Assembly (NCBI GenBank): GCA_014529385.2
Contig: CM043944.1
Span: 51,285,768 to 51,349,767 of the forward strand
DNA length: 64,000 nt
Source: Adiantum capillus-veneris
Lineage: Eukaryota > Streptophyta > Polypodiopsida > Polypodiales > Pteridaceae
Direction: 5' to 3'
In this document: in pieces, positions 13,450 through 25,943 of the stretch
Layout of the letters: each line of letters opens with the position of its first letter
Position numbering within the stretch: position 1 is the stretch's first letter
Made by a program: the position numbers and the translations under genes
Notes under the pieces: generated by a model
The model's database searches: none
The model's input: only the letters and a program-made list of their open reading frames with translations
Told to the model about the DNA's origin: nothing

Positions 13450-14399
13450 GGTAAATTCACATGTTGCAATAGATTTAAGCATTCCCAAAAACTTTCAAAA
13501 CTGATTGTGCATCATTCTTGACCAAGGCATTAGTGTCATTTGAAAAGTGTTGTAGACACAAATGATCAACTGATCCCTCAACATTTATACCCTTCATCTT
13601 ACCTTGGTGAATCAGGCCTTTGACCAACCATCCCAGAGCATCTGAGGAAATAGCATACAATAGTGAAGACAGAGGAAAACCCTGCCTAATGAACTTTGAA
13701 GAGGAATAGCATCAATCTATGTGCTATTAACTAAATTTTTTACAGAGGCAATATTTCCAAATAAAAGGTGAACAAAACTGATAAATTCTATGCCCAACCC
13801 CACATTATACAAACTGTAAAGAATGAACTCCCATTCAATTCTATCATAGGCTTTATCAAAATCAATCATAAAGAAACTGAATACCTGCTCAGATTCTTTA
13901 GCAAACTCCATGCCTTCTTAAATGGAGATGATAGCATCTAATATATACCTTCCTTTAATAAAGCCTTTCTGCACTTTGAGAATGAATTGATCCATGAGAG
14001 GGCTTAGTCGACTAGCTTGAGAAAGGGAAAAGATCTTGTACAAAGAAATCAGACAAGTAATAGGTCTCCAATTTGACAATACCTCCCTTGAGCCTTTCTT
14101 ATGGTTTAAATCCACAACACCAGCATTAATTGAAGGGAAAAGAGTTCCAAGAGACAGGGCTTCTTGCTAGACTAGCATGAGATACGAAATCAAAAAATCT
14201 TGATACAAAGAATAAAATTCATTAGGAATTCCATCTAGCCCAGGTGATTTTCCAAGCTTCAGTTTTTTGATAGTCTCTCTTAATTAGAGGTAGGTCTAAA
14301 AGCTTTGCCACATGAGGGAGCACTTTTTCCTTTCTGATAGAAGCAATCTTTGCTCTGGCATTAGTCATATCTTTATTTCTCAGAGGGGATAGAGAAAAT

Positions 14400-14434
<35 letters not shown>

Positions 14435-15040
14435 AGCCTAGCAACTTTCGCATTTTCCTTGCGATTTTTAGCCTATATTCCATCTTTTTTATATAACAAG
14501 GGAATACAATCTTTACACTTTTTCTTCTTTAACACTGAGAACATATGAGAGGTGGGCTTATCTATCTTTCCAACCTAGAATTGTCTAGTCCAAGCAAGAG
14601 CTCTTCCTTTTTCACCTTATGCTTTAAAGATAAGAGCTCCTCTAGCCTTCCTCTTAAATTGAGTCAATGTATGTTGGGTTTGTTTGACAGCAGCATCCTA
14701 GGCAACAAATGAATTGCTATGCAAAGAAAAAGCAAATTCAAAAATGCTCTGGACTTTAGTCTAACAGAAGGAAGTTTAAACAAAGAGCTATCAAGATGAG
14801 ACCAACCAAATCTGAAGTGGTGCTCACCTTTATGTAGCTCAAATAGCAAGGGTTTGTGGTCAAAGAGTAGCAGAGAAAAATCAGCCTTGCAACTCACCAT
14901 CCACTACTCCTGAACCAGACCCACAGTCATATACATCCTGTCTAATCTTGCAGATCTGACACAGTTCCCCAATTGATTATTAGACCATTTGTAAGATATT
15001 TACAATTCAAGAAACACTTGAGATAGCCTGGTTTATTTTT
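13450..15040 (-). pseudogene. L1-clade LINE ORF2 remnant (endonuclease tail and reverse transcriptase)
   Basis: Reading down the minus strand: the endonuclease end (SARLDRMYMT near 14930, DHKPLLFEL near 14840), a linker, then reverse transcriptase motifs WRPITCLISLYKIF (about 14060), GFIKGRYILDAI (about 13940), FFMIDFDKAYDRIEWEF (about 13850), SSDALGWL and HLCLQHFSNDT (the FADD-box position, about 13580). Frameshifts separate the motifs. The N-terminal half of the endonuclease is missing and RNase H and 3' UTR are gone. ORF2 would nick target DNA and copy element RNA. Its ORF1 lies at 15041-15933 and continues at 44242-45389, beyond the nested insertions. Confidence 0.85.
14403..14433 (+). 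repeat. 31-bp G homopolymer
   Basis: Uninterrupted G run inside the LINE ORF2 remnant; length may be inexact in any assembly. Confidence 0.9.
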
Positions 15041-15436
15041 AAAAAAATTGGAGTGTTTGACCTAGGACACGGAGAGTCTATTGGGATCAGTAATCTTCTC
15101 TTTCTTGCTCTTTGCCTTGCCAAACTGGATGGGAAGAGCTGCTTCTTCAGCTTGGGTCATAAGGATATCTATCTATAATGCTTAGGGGAGATTGGGATGA
15201 CTTCTTGAAATCTTCATCATCTTGCTCTTAAAGCTCCTTTGTGAAGTCATCACCAACTATTATCAAGAATTGACTGGACTGGTCTGTTTGAGTAGCATTG
15301 ACAAAGGGTTCACCATCATTTGACTCATCAAAATCAGATGACAGAACTCTGGTATTTTTTGATGGTTTGGTTGGAAGTACCAAGGGTTCTTAAGACACTG
15401 GAGGTGGTTACCTCTATCTGGATTGGGGGGGGGGGG

Positions 15437-15529
15437 GGGGGGACATCAAATTGGGCCTCCTTGGAGGGTTGAAAAATATAAGTGTTATGAGCTTCAACCC
15501 TCCAAGGAGGCCCAAGTTGATGTCCCCCC
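15437..15529. repeat. 37-bp inverted repeat with 19-nt loop
   Basis: Arms 15437-15473 and 15493-15529 are complementary at 36 of 37 positions, including a G6/C6 end and the core GGGCCTCCTTGGAGGG. A longer G run (15425-15442) overlaps the left arm. Confidence 0.95.
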
Positions 15530-15875
15530 TATAGAGGGGTCAAATACCTCATCAAGTAGCGCACCATACCTATTCACATATCTGTTATTGTTATTCCTAG
15601 CCGATGGTTTGTTTATTGTATTACCTCTTCTGTTGACCTAATGAACGCCCGAGTTGCTGTCTTTTGGCTCTTTGCCTTTATCAGCTTCCTTCTGCTCTCT
15701 CCCCTATAGAGGGGTCAAATACCTCATCAAGTAGGGTACCATACCTATTCACATATCTGTTATTGTTATTCCTAGCTAATGGTCTGTTTATTGTATTACC
15801 TCTTCCGTTGACCTAGTGAAAGCCCTGGTTGCTGTCTTTTGGCTCTTTGCCTTTATCGGTTCCTTCTGCATCTTA
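15526..15875 (+). repeat. 175-bp direct tandem duplication
   Basis: Copies begin CCCCTATAGAGGGG at 15526 and 15701 and stay closely similar for 175 bp each. The first copy starts inside the right arm of the adjacent hairpin. Confidence 0.9.
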
Positions 15876-15933
15876 ATGGCCAGTTATGGGTAGTCCTTTA
15901 TAAGATGACCATGTCTAAGAAAACGAAAGCAAG

Positions 15934-16165
15934 TGTTACCATCTACATGTGGTAAGTGATGTGTATGAACACACTTAGGACCGCCAAGGCATTTTTTTCC
16001 CACACTAGGAGGATTTTTTCCCCGTGCATTGCATATATGCCCATCACTATAGGGTTGTCTTATCTTTCCATTGCAAACCAAGCAATACTAATTTATGTTG
16101 TGTGCCTTGAGCTTCCTTTTTCTTCTCCAAGTTGTGTGAATTTCCCTGCAACCCTATTTCCAACA
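15934..16165 (+). repeat. 5' LTR of element A (232 bp) plus primer binding site
   Basis: TGTTACCATCTACATG to CCAACA. The primer site TTTGGATCAGAGTAGG follows at 16167 and is a slightly decayed initiator tRNA-Met complement. Confidence 0.9.
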
Positions 16166-16528
16166 ATTTGGATCAGAGTAGGTTGCATCCTCCCAGGCTT
16201 AGTCGTCCAGCATCACCAACACATGCCTACTCACTTTCTTCGATTTGGGTGAGCTTTGGTAAGTGTTAGCAGGCCAACAAATACTTTGGGCAAGCTTGTA
16301 GAACTTGGTTTGCTCATATTTTTCATTTGAGCTCATTTCGGCCTCCATTTCCACTACAGGCAGTATTGCACAAGCAATTTTGTCCTTTTGTGCAGATTTT
16401 TGTCAGTGCAGTTTTTTGCAAAACAGGTCCTTATAGTCTTTTTTGGGTCCTGCTACATAGCATGCGTTAGTTCTGCTTCATTTTTTCCTATTTTTGGGCA
16501 GTTTTCACATCAAGTGCAGACATTCGTC

Positions 16529-17602
16529 ATGGCTGACAACAATAGGATGTGTTCAAGATGTTTGCTGCTAAGGATAGATTGGATAGCCATATTTACCCAA
16601 TGTGGGCTTACATGATGCAACATGTTCTTGTGTCAAAGGGTGTCTATAATCTTGTGTAAAGCATTGATATACGTCCTGGTTCTGTGGATACAGGTGATGT
16701 TGAGGACGTTAGAAGTTTGGGTGGTAGGATTGCTACTGCTAGAGCTGTTTTGCCTAAGACTGAGCAGGCTCGTTTTGGGATGTAAGAAAAGAGCAAGCTC
16801 ATGCATTGATTGCAGTATCTATGAAGTGCACTATTTTTTCTCACATTTGTTCAGCTAAATCTGCAAAGCAAGCTTGGGATATTGTGACTGGTCTTTATCC
16901 AAGTCGCAATGAGGCTAAAATTGCATTGTTGCGTAAAAGCTCGAGTCGAAGATTATGCATGAGGAAGATAAAATGGACACTTTCCTTGCTAGTATCAAGG
17001 ATATTAATGAGCAACTTATTTTCTATAGGTGGTCATTTTTGATAGCTTTCTTGTGCAGATTGTTATTTATTCTTTGTCAGATTCTTACCAGACTTTTGCT
17101 AGTACTTGGAGACTTATGACCCAAGGAAATCCAAAAGTTGTCAAGTTGATGCATTATGCACATTGCTGTTGCAAGAGTCACTTTCATTGAAAAGCAGGGC
17201 TAAACAGTGTGCAACTGAATAGGCCTTTATTGTTGCTCAAGGAAAAAATGGTAACAAAAATATAGCCACTTCTCATGGTTCTTCGGTGAGTGGCAAATCA
17301 CATGTTCCTAATGCTTCTCCTGGCAGCACTTTGTTTGGAAATTCTCCTGAAAAGGGAAAAAAGAAGATGCATTGCCATTATTGTAAATCTAATGATCACT
17401 TGATCAAGCAGTGTCCAAGACTGAAGGCAAACGACGCTAAGAGAAAAGAGACTAGCTCCACTACAAGCGCAGCAATTGTAGAATCTTCTATGAAAGGAGA
17501 TTGTGATACTGATGTAGATGTAGAATGGGCTTTTAGTGCAGAGTGCACTTATGATCCTTTTGTCCATGATGCATGTATGTCAGTTGTTGCAGATGCTCAT
17601 GT
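16529..17602 (+). pseudogene. gag: Copia A Gag with intact CCHC motif
   Basis: ATG at 16529 (MADNNRM). The capsid-like part reads EQAHALIAVSMKCTIFSHI and KQAWDIVTGLYPSRNEAKIALLR, the UBN2 pattern of plant Copia Gag, with frameshifts near 16570, 16680 and 16950. The C-terminal open stretch 17286-17602 has a CCHC knuckle (H-C-H-Y-C-K-S-N-D-H-L-I-K-Q-C, about 17367-17420) after a basic GKKKM run. Gag forms particles and binds RNA. Same family as the fragments at 1121 and 10267. Confidence 0.85.
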
Positions 17603-18533
17603 GTGATACTTTGACAATGGTGCTACAAAGCACGGTACCTCTCATCATGACTTGTTTACCTCTGTCGAGGATGTCCCTCATGGGAATACAGTCACTTGCG
17701 CTAATAATGCCTCTTATCCAATCAAGGGAGTTGGAAATATTGTGTTGATTGCTACAAATGGCAGTTCTTTTACACTTGTTGATGCACTTTATGTACCTGG
17801 GATCAAAAGAACCTTTTGTCTGTATTTGCACTTGCTAGACTTGGTCTTGTTGTCAAATTTGTGGATGACAGATTTACAATTCATGATCTCATTTTTGGTT
17901 ATGAAATTGTTGCATTGGCATTTTATGTCGTGGGTTGTATAAGCTCACTTTGTATGACAAGTGTGGGTAGAGTTTTGCAAATGCAGTTGTGGGCATCTGA
18001 ATTTTTCTAGTTTGCTGCGTTTGCAATGCATTTGAAAAAATCTAATATGATTGCTTCTTTTTTGCCTCTTAAAGCACCTGTGAAGCATGTTTGTGAAGGC
18101 TGTATTTTGGGTAAGATGCAGCATTCGAAGTTTCCAAAGGAAGGTTTAGTTAGGGCTACATGCAGGTTACAGCTTGTGCATAGTGATGTTTGTGGGCCCA
18201 TGCAAACTCCGTCCCCTGGAAATTACCTTTACTTCGTGATTTTGATTCCTCCAGGCATGCATGGGTATATCCGCTTAAAGCAAAGTCCAAAGTGTTTATG
18301 TGCTTCAAGAATTTTTTGGCTATGGCTAAAAATGTCTCTAAATGTACTATGGGAACCCTTCATTCCGATCGAGAGGGGGGAGTATATGTCTCATGAATTT
18401 AATGCATTTTCGGCTAGTAGTGGGATAAAACACCAATATAAAGTGCCGTATACACCTCAGCAAAAGGGTGTTGCTCAAAGGAAAAACATGTCACTTACAA
18501 AAATGCCAGGATATATGGTCAAAAGTCAAGCTT
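17603..18533 (+). pseudogene. pol: Copia A protease and integrase N-terminal part
   Basis: The protease motif should read W-Y-F-D-S-G but has TGA for Trp (just before 17610) and Asn for Ser, followed by GNTVTCANNASYPIKGVG and LVDALYVPGIKR, the usual Copia protease body. The GAG_pre-integrase segment (KHVCEGCILGKMQHSKFPKEG, about 18085-18145) and integrase core (LQLVHSDVCGPMQTPS) follow. Several frameshifts occur. The gene is cut at 18533 by element B and resumes at 42064 with the FW...ATYVLN stretch. Confidence 0.85.
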
Positions 18534-19408
18534 TGTTAGGGTTCTAAACCTACTTTCATCCTATGCTTATGTGAACAATCCCTAATGGTGCTACTCTCAC
18601 ACACTCTAGTGGGAAGAAACCCTACACTTTGCATGATGACTAATGTGCCACTTGTATGCCACTACCTCTCACCTAAGAGTGCCACCTCCTATGCCATGTA
18701 ATAAGACATGTGGCTCAACATGTGGCTAAAAGCTACACTGTAATGAAAATGGCCTATGAACTTTGAGAATAGCGGAATTAAGAGAATTAGAGTGAAGTAA
18801 TTTTTTGTGAGATTACTTTGAGAACATAGAGGGTGATGGTAGTAACATGAACATAGTACTTAATTAATTAACTTGGCATGAATAATACTTTTGCAAGAGA
18901 GAGAGTATTAAAGAACATGACAGTAGTTGAGGACCGGATTTACTTGTGGTCCCCCCTTCAAAAGGGGTTTGTATTATAGATTCTCCCATCAAGAGAGACT
19001 TGTTACAAAATAATCTTTGTGTTCCTTGTGACCTTGGTGATGCTGTGAAGCTGGAAAGCTTCATGCATCACGAGCATAACATAAACTTTCCAAAAAGAAT
19101 TAACTATCCCAAGGCCTCAAACACCTTCAAAGGTGGAGAGAGCAAGCAGGGAATGAGGGTAGGGAAGAGCAAGAAGAATCATCCATAGGAGAAAGAAATA
19201 GTTCCTCACTTATCATCACTCTTCTTACTTAGCATAGCTTGATAGCATAGTAATGAAGATGAAGAAGATGGCAAGCTTAAGCATTGAAGCATGGCTCTTG
19301 GTTGGATTTGCATTCCATAGCCAAGAGTGTTGGTGTAGTTTCTCCACTTCTCAACAAGCTTGGAGAAGGAGATGGAGCTCTTGCACTTGCACTCCACACA
19401 ATGAGAGA

Positions 19409-19410
<2 letters not shown>

Positions 19411-19456
<46 letters not shown>
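19411..19456 (+). repeat. (GT)23 microsatellite
   Basis: Uninterrupted GT array inside the long LTR of element B. Confidence 0.98.
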
Positions 19457-19458
<2 letters not shown>

Positions 19459-19484
19459 GAGAGTATACCCCCCTCTCATGCTTG

Positions 19485-19487
<3 letters not shown>

Positions 19488-19538
<51 letters not shown>
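19488..19538 (+). repeat. (TC)n microsatellite, 51 bp
   Basis: Uninterrupted TC array 31 bp downstream of the GT array in the same LTR. Confidence 0.98.
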
Positions 19539-19543
<5 letters not shown>

Positions 19544-20532
19544 TTAATTATTTCATTTGGACATGTATACTCTTTTTCCTCTTTGAGAAAAAGAAATTAA
19601 TTATTTATTTTTATGTATCTAAATTCTCATTGCACCCCTTTAAAATCTATCCAATAGGATTCAAGCACATCATGAGGGCCACATGTGGAGGATCATTTGA
19701 ACAAGTGTCTTTTATGCTTATTAAGTCATTTGGTTTGAAATGAATACTTCAAGCACTTAGTCAATCAAGCATGGAAATGTTTTATGCCTCTTGAGAGTTT
19801 ATCTTTGAATTGAACACTTCAAGAACCTTAGTCATTTAAGCATAAAAATTACCTCAAGCTTTGGGCAAGGTTCCCACAACCACTTTAAGCATCTTAGCAT
19901 TTCATGCTTGGGTAGGATTCCCACCTCAAGGTTAGCCCTAGCTTGCCTTAGGTCAAAGGACTTTTTAACACTAACTTTTGGAGGTCTTTAATGAAGCTAA
20001 CCCTAAGGTCTTTTAAGCTCCATTAGATGCACGTTGCTCTTTGATAGACTACCTCCTGTTGGACCCCTATTGAGATGTAACCATCTCTCCTCTTGGTCCC
20101 TTGCTGAGGTAAATCTAGAAGCACTTATTGCACATTGCTCTTCGGTAGATCGTCTCCTTTTGGACCCCTATTGAGATGCAACCATTTCTCCTTTTGGTCC
20201 CCTATTGAGATAGGTCTAGAAGCACAAATCTATATCCTAACTCTTGTTCCCCTTTTATCTTCCCATATTAAGTGATCAATTTGATATGAGAAAATCATTT
20301 GGTAAAGTTAGATATTATATTTTATGACAACACTCTCCTGGTGCTATACAAGCACACAACACATTGTACAAACTAGTATCAATCAATCTACCTATTTTGT
20401 ATTATCTTGCACTTTTGATTGCTTACGTCATTTTTAATTAGCACGTCAATTTAATTATGAATGTGACTAATAATTATCCGCCCTAATCGTGCCTTACAAG
20501 TGGTATCAGATCCTTATTGTGAGGCCCATTGC

Positions 20533-23318
20533 TGTGAGGTCCCCACCCCGTCGTCTCAAACGGCGGATCTGATGGTAAACCTGGTGGCCACTAGATCTAT
20601 AGCAGAAGCAAACAAAGTGGTTCAGGGTTCGGACGATCTCTCATCACAAAGTGAGTCGAGTTCGAGCCTACTAGCAACGAGATCTAGCTCCACCTCGCAG
20701 GGGAAGCATGCTTAACTTATCTAGCGATCCTAAGACCCACCTTCCAAGAGGAGAGAAATTCCGAGTGCCTTTCTTTCCATGTTTCAGAGGCACGTACACT
20801 TGAGACTTCGCCGCTCTAGGAGCAATGAGTAATACTAGTGTCGAGTTAAACACTAAGGGGACGGAGAGTTCCCAACCAATCGGGACCACCCTTCTCATAG
20901 GCATTGGCAGCCTGATCCAAGCCCCCACTTTCCACCCCCGCACTCACACTTCTTTGTGTGTCCTAATTACTACCACAATGGTTGTTCAACATTTAAGTTC
21001 CTTGATTAGATTCCAATTCACAAGGTTCGTTAAGACAGCCCTTCAACCAGTATTGCAAAGTGGCACCAAGACAATAATTCTAGTAAAAATTCTACTCAAA
21101 CTTATTCATTAAAATTCCAATGTTCTGGAGGTACAACATCCCCCCTCCAACGAGAGTTTACTCCTCCCGTTGTCGCCTAGCTGCCCATACAACTAGGTAT
21201 GTCCACCGCAAAGAACGCACGACATGAACATTCCCACCACATAGAAAGCAAGACATGGGTATCCACCGCAAAGAACGCAACTCGTGGATAGAGGCCTAAG
21301 CTAGTAACTCTAGCTACTGCAAAATCATCGCGAGCCGCCCCCTGTGATCAGTAGGGGGATCAGGACTAGTTCAACATTGGAAATAGAAATGAACATGCCG
21401 AGCTAAATTTTCCCTAGCAGACATTCTTTCCTATTTCAAAGAGTATATCCATCAACCATTATTTCTTACTTAGAATTTAATATACAATTGAATTCAAATG
21501 CTGAGGTTTCCGTCGGATTTCTCCAACATGTTTAGGGATATGTTCTTTCCTAACTTACCATATGCAATGTTAAATTAAACAACTTGAATAAAAATGTGAC
21601 CTACCTCCTCCATTTCCTTGTCATTGGCCCGCGAGATGGCCGGTACTTGGTCGTCCATGGGAGCTTTTCCTTTCCCATTCACGTTGGTTGTTCCCGCCTC
21701 GCGGTCGTGGGCACCACCAAAGCGAGTCTCTTTACCGGGGCCATTTTATACTCACTAGTTAATTGACAAACTTGGAGAAAAGAACTAATGTCCTAGAGTA
21801 CCATAACAATCAAGATGACAGATTAGAATCATTGAACAATTCCTTTTATACGAGGATAGATTTCCTTCAAGACATAGTAATTTATGGATAGTACCTTACT
21901 TGTTCTATGGGAATTAGCTCTAAAGTTAAATACTTGGCCTAGGTAATTATGAATTTCATATTTTTACTAATTAAATTACTAGAGGGGTGAATTAGATATG
22001 CTCAATCACCTTCCTAGTGTAAGTAGAGAGATGCAGAATTACCATATGCAAAGGTGAGAAGATTCCCCTTCCTAGCGGATTAATGATGGATTAATTATCC
22101 TTAATTACAGTATGATCTATGAATGGATTGAGTCTAACTTAGTTATTCAAACATTGTGTGGTAATAGGATGAAATTGACCAATTCCACATCATTATTGGC
22201 TTGACAATTATTTACTATGATGACTAGCGAGAGATTTTTTCTTACTAATCATGCATTAATCTATGATTGGGAGAGGTTGATTGCTTGTATAATTAACAAT
22301 TAGATTAATAATTATGTAGTAGAATAATGATATGGAGAATTAGAGAACATCTATTGAGTAATTTAGCTATGATTAAGCATAATTGTTGCGAGATTAGGAG
22401 AATGATAGAGAGATTTGCAGCAAATCATAAAATAAAGTGATATTGTCGTGATTAGGGGCTGAAATCTACTCAAATTTCTGATCCAATGGAGTTCTCAAGA
22501 TGAGAATCGGGCAACACTTCCCTCTTTTGCTTCTTCTCCAAAAACTATGTGTGTCGGCAGCACCTCCCCAATGTGTGTGTGTAAGTGTGTGTGTGTGTGT
22601 GTGTATTGAGCGGGTGTGTGAGCATATGTGTGTGTGTGTGTGTGTGTGTGAGCACACTCTTAAATAGGCCCTCCCATGCTAAAAATAGACCTTCCTTACT
22701 ATTTGCATCTGAGAGCTACTCAACTCATGCATGGCAAGTCCAGTTACATGCCTACCAAGTGTCCAGTTAGCTAGTGTAACTGACTCTCTCACTCTCTCTC
22801 AAGCATGGTAACTCTCCCACAAGTCCCTAGTGATGAGAAGGCGCCCCCTAGCTGCTAAAGCAAGCTCTGAGTGGCCTGGGACTTGTTCCCGCACAGCCTC
22901 GAGCCCCATTGCCTCCCCGCACAACTTTAAGAAATTTTGGTTTTAGGCTAAAACGGCCCATACGAGTCGAAATTTAATGCCATAAATTGCTATACTAAGC
23001 TCTACCTAAGGTGTATCTGTCCAAGTACCTGCCATATTTAGCAACCCCTGGGATCCGAAAATGCATTTTTTTTCAAATTCGAGGTACGGGTACAGTTTTT
23101 CAAGATGGTCAAAACTAAACGGGTCGGATGACCAAAAACTTACTATTTTTGGAAAATTTTCACAAAAATTATTTTAATTCACTTTTGGAAGCTTTATAAC
23201 ATTCTAAACATCATGGCACTGACAGAATTTGAAAAACAGCTAAAAATAGTAACTTTTTCCATTATGTTCATTCCATGGTACAAGGGTGCTCTTTTTTGTC
23301 GGGGTCAGAGACCTTACA
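20533..23318 (-). mobile_element. Solo LTR of a Gypsy-type element (2786 bp)
   Basis: The segment starts TGTGAGGTCCCC and ends ACCTTACA, and is flanked by a perfect ATTGC duplication (20528-20532 and 23319-23323). There is no PBS, gag or pol inside. The left end matches the 3' end of the element F LTR (GGGACCTCACA on the minus strand), and a TATA-like CTATTTAAG box on the minus strand near 22670 gives the direction. This is what LTR-LTR recombination leaves behind. It sits ~30 bp downstream of element B's primer site. Confidence 0.8.
22572..22651 (+). repeat. Interrupted (GT)n tract in the solo LTR
   Basis: Two GT arrays separated by GAGCGGGTGTGTGAGCATA, close to the presumed transcription start on the minus strand. 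Confidence 0.9.
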
Positions 23319-23323
23319 ATTGC

Positions 23324-24611
23324 AATTATTATTATTAACATTATTACTCATAGTAAATATCTTACTTTTGAGGTGTCTATTTTATAAATAAGTTAAATAT
23401 CTTTATGCATGCATGTTAAGTGTAAAAGCTATGCCTTATATGGTTGACACATAATCATGAGCTTTCAAATAAGACTAAAGTTCGTTTGTCCTTATAAGCT
23501 TTTTTGTGTTTTGTTTTTTTTTCTTGTTTGTTGTCATCTCTGCACTAGCTTCAAATTGTGTCACTTTTTCTCCCTCCCTTGCTCGTCATCACGCCCAACA
23601 TACACACAATCATATGCACACAACTAAGCATTCGAGCCTTCTAAGAACGTGGCTTCTACACCATCCGCCACACACTGGCTTACTCTACCTGTTAGCCAGG
23701 TTGCTTGCAAGTTGCTACTTTCTCAACAAGCCTCACACCATACCTCTTTCTCAGCCAAGCAAAGGCTTCAATGTTGCCACTAAAACCCGCCTTCAAGTGC
23801 TAATTGTAAGAGCACATCTCCATAATCGTGTTGTTTGCAAACAATAGCCTATAGTGCCAATGCTTCTACCTACACCACTTTGCCATTGATTGGCTCTCCA
23901 CCACTTTGCCAGCAGCTTTAAACTTGGTCATTTTACATCTTCGGCGTGCCTATCATCACGACATTGCCCTTGCCTACAAGGTTGCCCATCGTGCAAACCT
24001 ACCACATCAATAGCTGACTGCATCGTTGCTAAATCCACTTAGTGTCCCTATAAGACCCTCATTGTCATTGTGTGCTGGACTCCGTGACATCTCACATACG
24101 TGCATATCCTGCTATTCGTTATTTTTGTCGGCATCATCACTCAGCTGGCCCGCGCACCTGATTGTCAACAGCCTATAATTTCTCAGAGCCTAATCATGAC
24201 CTCCCCACGTGTTTGGCTCGACATCTCCTACCTCACTCTTAGCAGAGTTGTAAAGTTTTTTTGGAATTAATATTATTTAAAGCCCTTGTTCCCACAGAGG
24301 GCATTTCTACGAGCCACCTAGAGCTTACCATGGTCCATAAACAAGTGTTCCCACAATCCTTTCAAAACTCAAGACGGCACAATTCCCACAAAGATTAATA
24401 TTGCCCTCCACAAGAGGCTTTTTCTATGGATTAGCCTTACATGTGATGGAGCACATATGAGGAAGCTTCACAACAATGACACAAAGCACGATGCATCTCT
24501 CATTGTAATGTATGTAGGTAAGCATGTTTTGGCATCTATGCACGCTTTTGTAAACGGGCTTAGATACTGCCTATACGTCGATATACAGTAAGACCGCAAG
24601 TCAACATGAGC
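23324..24611 (+). other. Internal region of element B, no recognised gene
   Basis: The sequence resumes element B after the solo LTR. An open frame at 23506-23847 starts with an ATG and a hydrophobic stretch, then is His/Thr-rich; no domain was recognised and it is probably fortuitous. The remainder holds many stops in all frames. Confidence 0.4.
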
Positions 24612-25088
24612 ACGCACTATAAGAAAGGGGGTTGAATGCATAGCCGAGCATCAACAAGCGTTTGTGGAGAGAGAAAGAATTGGGAACACAGGTATCACCG
24701 CAAGTGTTACCGTGGCTCTCAGCTTGCAGCAAACTCTGTGGGTATACGCACAGGCATGTAGTTTAATATTGCTGCAAAAATTACCACGCTCATAGCCTCG
24801 ATGATAGCCGCGTGTATACCCTATATGCAATTTATTTATTTTTTAATCCAAGGGTCTCGGATCATTCAAGTCCCCATATGTGAAGACTTTGCATCATCCA
24901 AAGATCCTTGGATATTTTTTTTACATAGATATCACATTTATTTATTATTTAAGATTTAACAATATCATACAATTTTTAAAACACAAAAAAACTTAAAAGC
25001 AATTTTTTGACAAAATTCTTTTTTTTGATATTGGGAGTTCGCAAAATGTATACCCTTTTAGCCGAAAATGAAAGTGAAATATTTACAA

Positions 25089-25226
25089 GGGCTCTTGGTC
25101 GGGCGTTCAAAATGTGAGGGGATTATGTTGTACAAGGGCTCTTGGTCAGGCGTTCAAAAATGTGAGGGGATTATGTTGTACAAGGGCTCTTGGTCGGCAT
25201 TCAAAATGTGAGAGGATTGTACTAGT
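25089..25226 (+). repeat. CACTA subterminal tandem repeat, three ~50-bp copies
   Basis: Three copies of ACAAGGGCTCTTGGTCGGGCGTTCAAAATGTGAGGGGATT-like units, adjacent and slightly diverged. Such repeats near CACTA ends usually serve as transposase binding sites. Confidence 0.9.
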
Positions 25227-25943
25227 AAGTTAGTAACCCTCATCGTCACCTTGGCCGCCCTCGTCGTCCTCGCCCTCGCCCTCGTTAGTGCCACCTCTTC
25301 GAGTCTACAAAAAAAACAAAGCAAACCACATAATTAGTAAAAATTAAAATAAGTAAACACCAAAATAATTAATTAGTTAGGTTAACTTCGTACTTGTGTA
25401 GTGGTCAAGGTGTCGAGGATGAGAGCGTTGCAATGTGTTTAATTGATGTGGCCTTGTTGGAGCATCCACAGGTATGTACTGTATTCGTCATTGCGTTTTT
25501 GATACTTCACCGCCTCCCTTGACGCTCGATGTCCTATGATGTTTGCCTACATATTAAGCATTATTTATATTAGTTTACATCAAGATTATGGTTCAAATAA
25601 AAACTAAAAATGTTACTTTTCTCAAATTTTCAAGTTATTTTGTCTACTTCTCATGGACTTACTCGAAGTTTGTTAGTTCTGACCTTTTTTTGGTGTTTTT
25701 GATGTATCCACAATCAACCGCTTTATATGTACTTCTATGACTTGGGATTTTATTAGGGTGGCTACTTTTTGATAATTTTAGATGTATAACCTATTTGTGT
25801 TGAGAATCTGGTCAAATTTAAAATGACATGAGTATTTGCTTCAGTATACCTTGCGCTCACATCAATTTATCAAGGGTGTTGCTCATATTTGCTCGAAAAT
25901 TGGCTTTGCTCGATTTTCTTTGCTCATTGATTGGAAAGCCTCC

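Larger units (their letters stand above)
15041..15933 (-). pseudogene. LINE ORF1, 3' part with mutated zinc knuckle
   Basis: The minus strand from 15933 downwards encodes a knuckle in which two of the four ligands are lost: C-F-R-F...H...Y (about 15884-15930), where C-X2-C-X4-H-X4-C is expected. The frame continues directly from the 5' part of ORF1 at 44242, interrupted only by element A and its GCAAG duplication. Downstream sequence is polar and repeat-damaged (a hairpin and a 175-bp duplication). ORF1 proteins of L1 elements bind the element RNA. Confidence 0.75.
18534..20498 (+). repeat. 5' LTR of element B (1965 bp, long form)
   Basis: Long LTR with a GT and a CT microsatellite in its middle. 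The stretch 18738-20334 is absent from the 3' LTR. Repeated phrases in the U5 part (CCTATTGAGATG.AACCATCTCTCC) occur twice at about 20065-20200. No gene was recognised; the plus-strand open frame at 18946-19188 has no known domain. Confidence 0.85.

Noticed and set aside
20500-20715. Open frame after the element B primer site taken as its Gag
   Set aside because: It crosses the border of the solo LTR at 20533 and most of it lies inside that LTR; no Gag motif.
23506-23847. 113-codon frame with an N-terminal hydrophobic stretch as a secreted protein
   Set aside because: No conserved motif, low-complexity His/Thr body, and location inside a non-coding LTR element.
25089-25226. CRISPR-like array
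   Set aside because: Units are adjacent without spacers and lie at a plant CACTA end; a subterminal repeat explains them.
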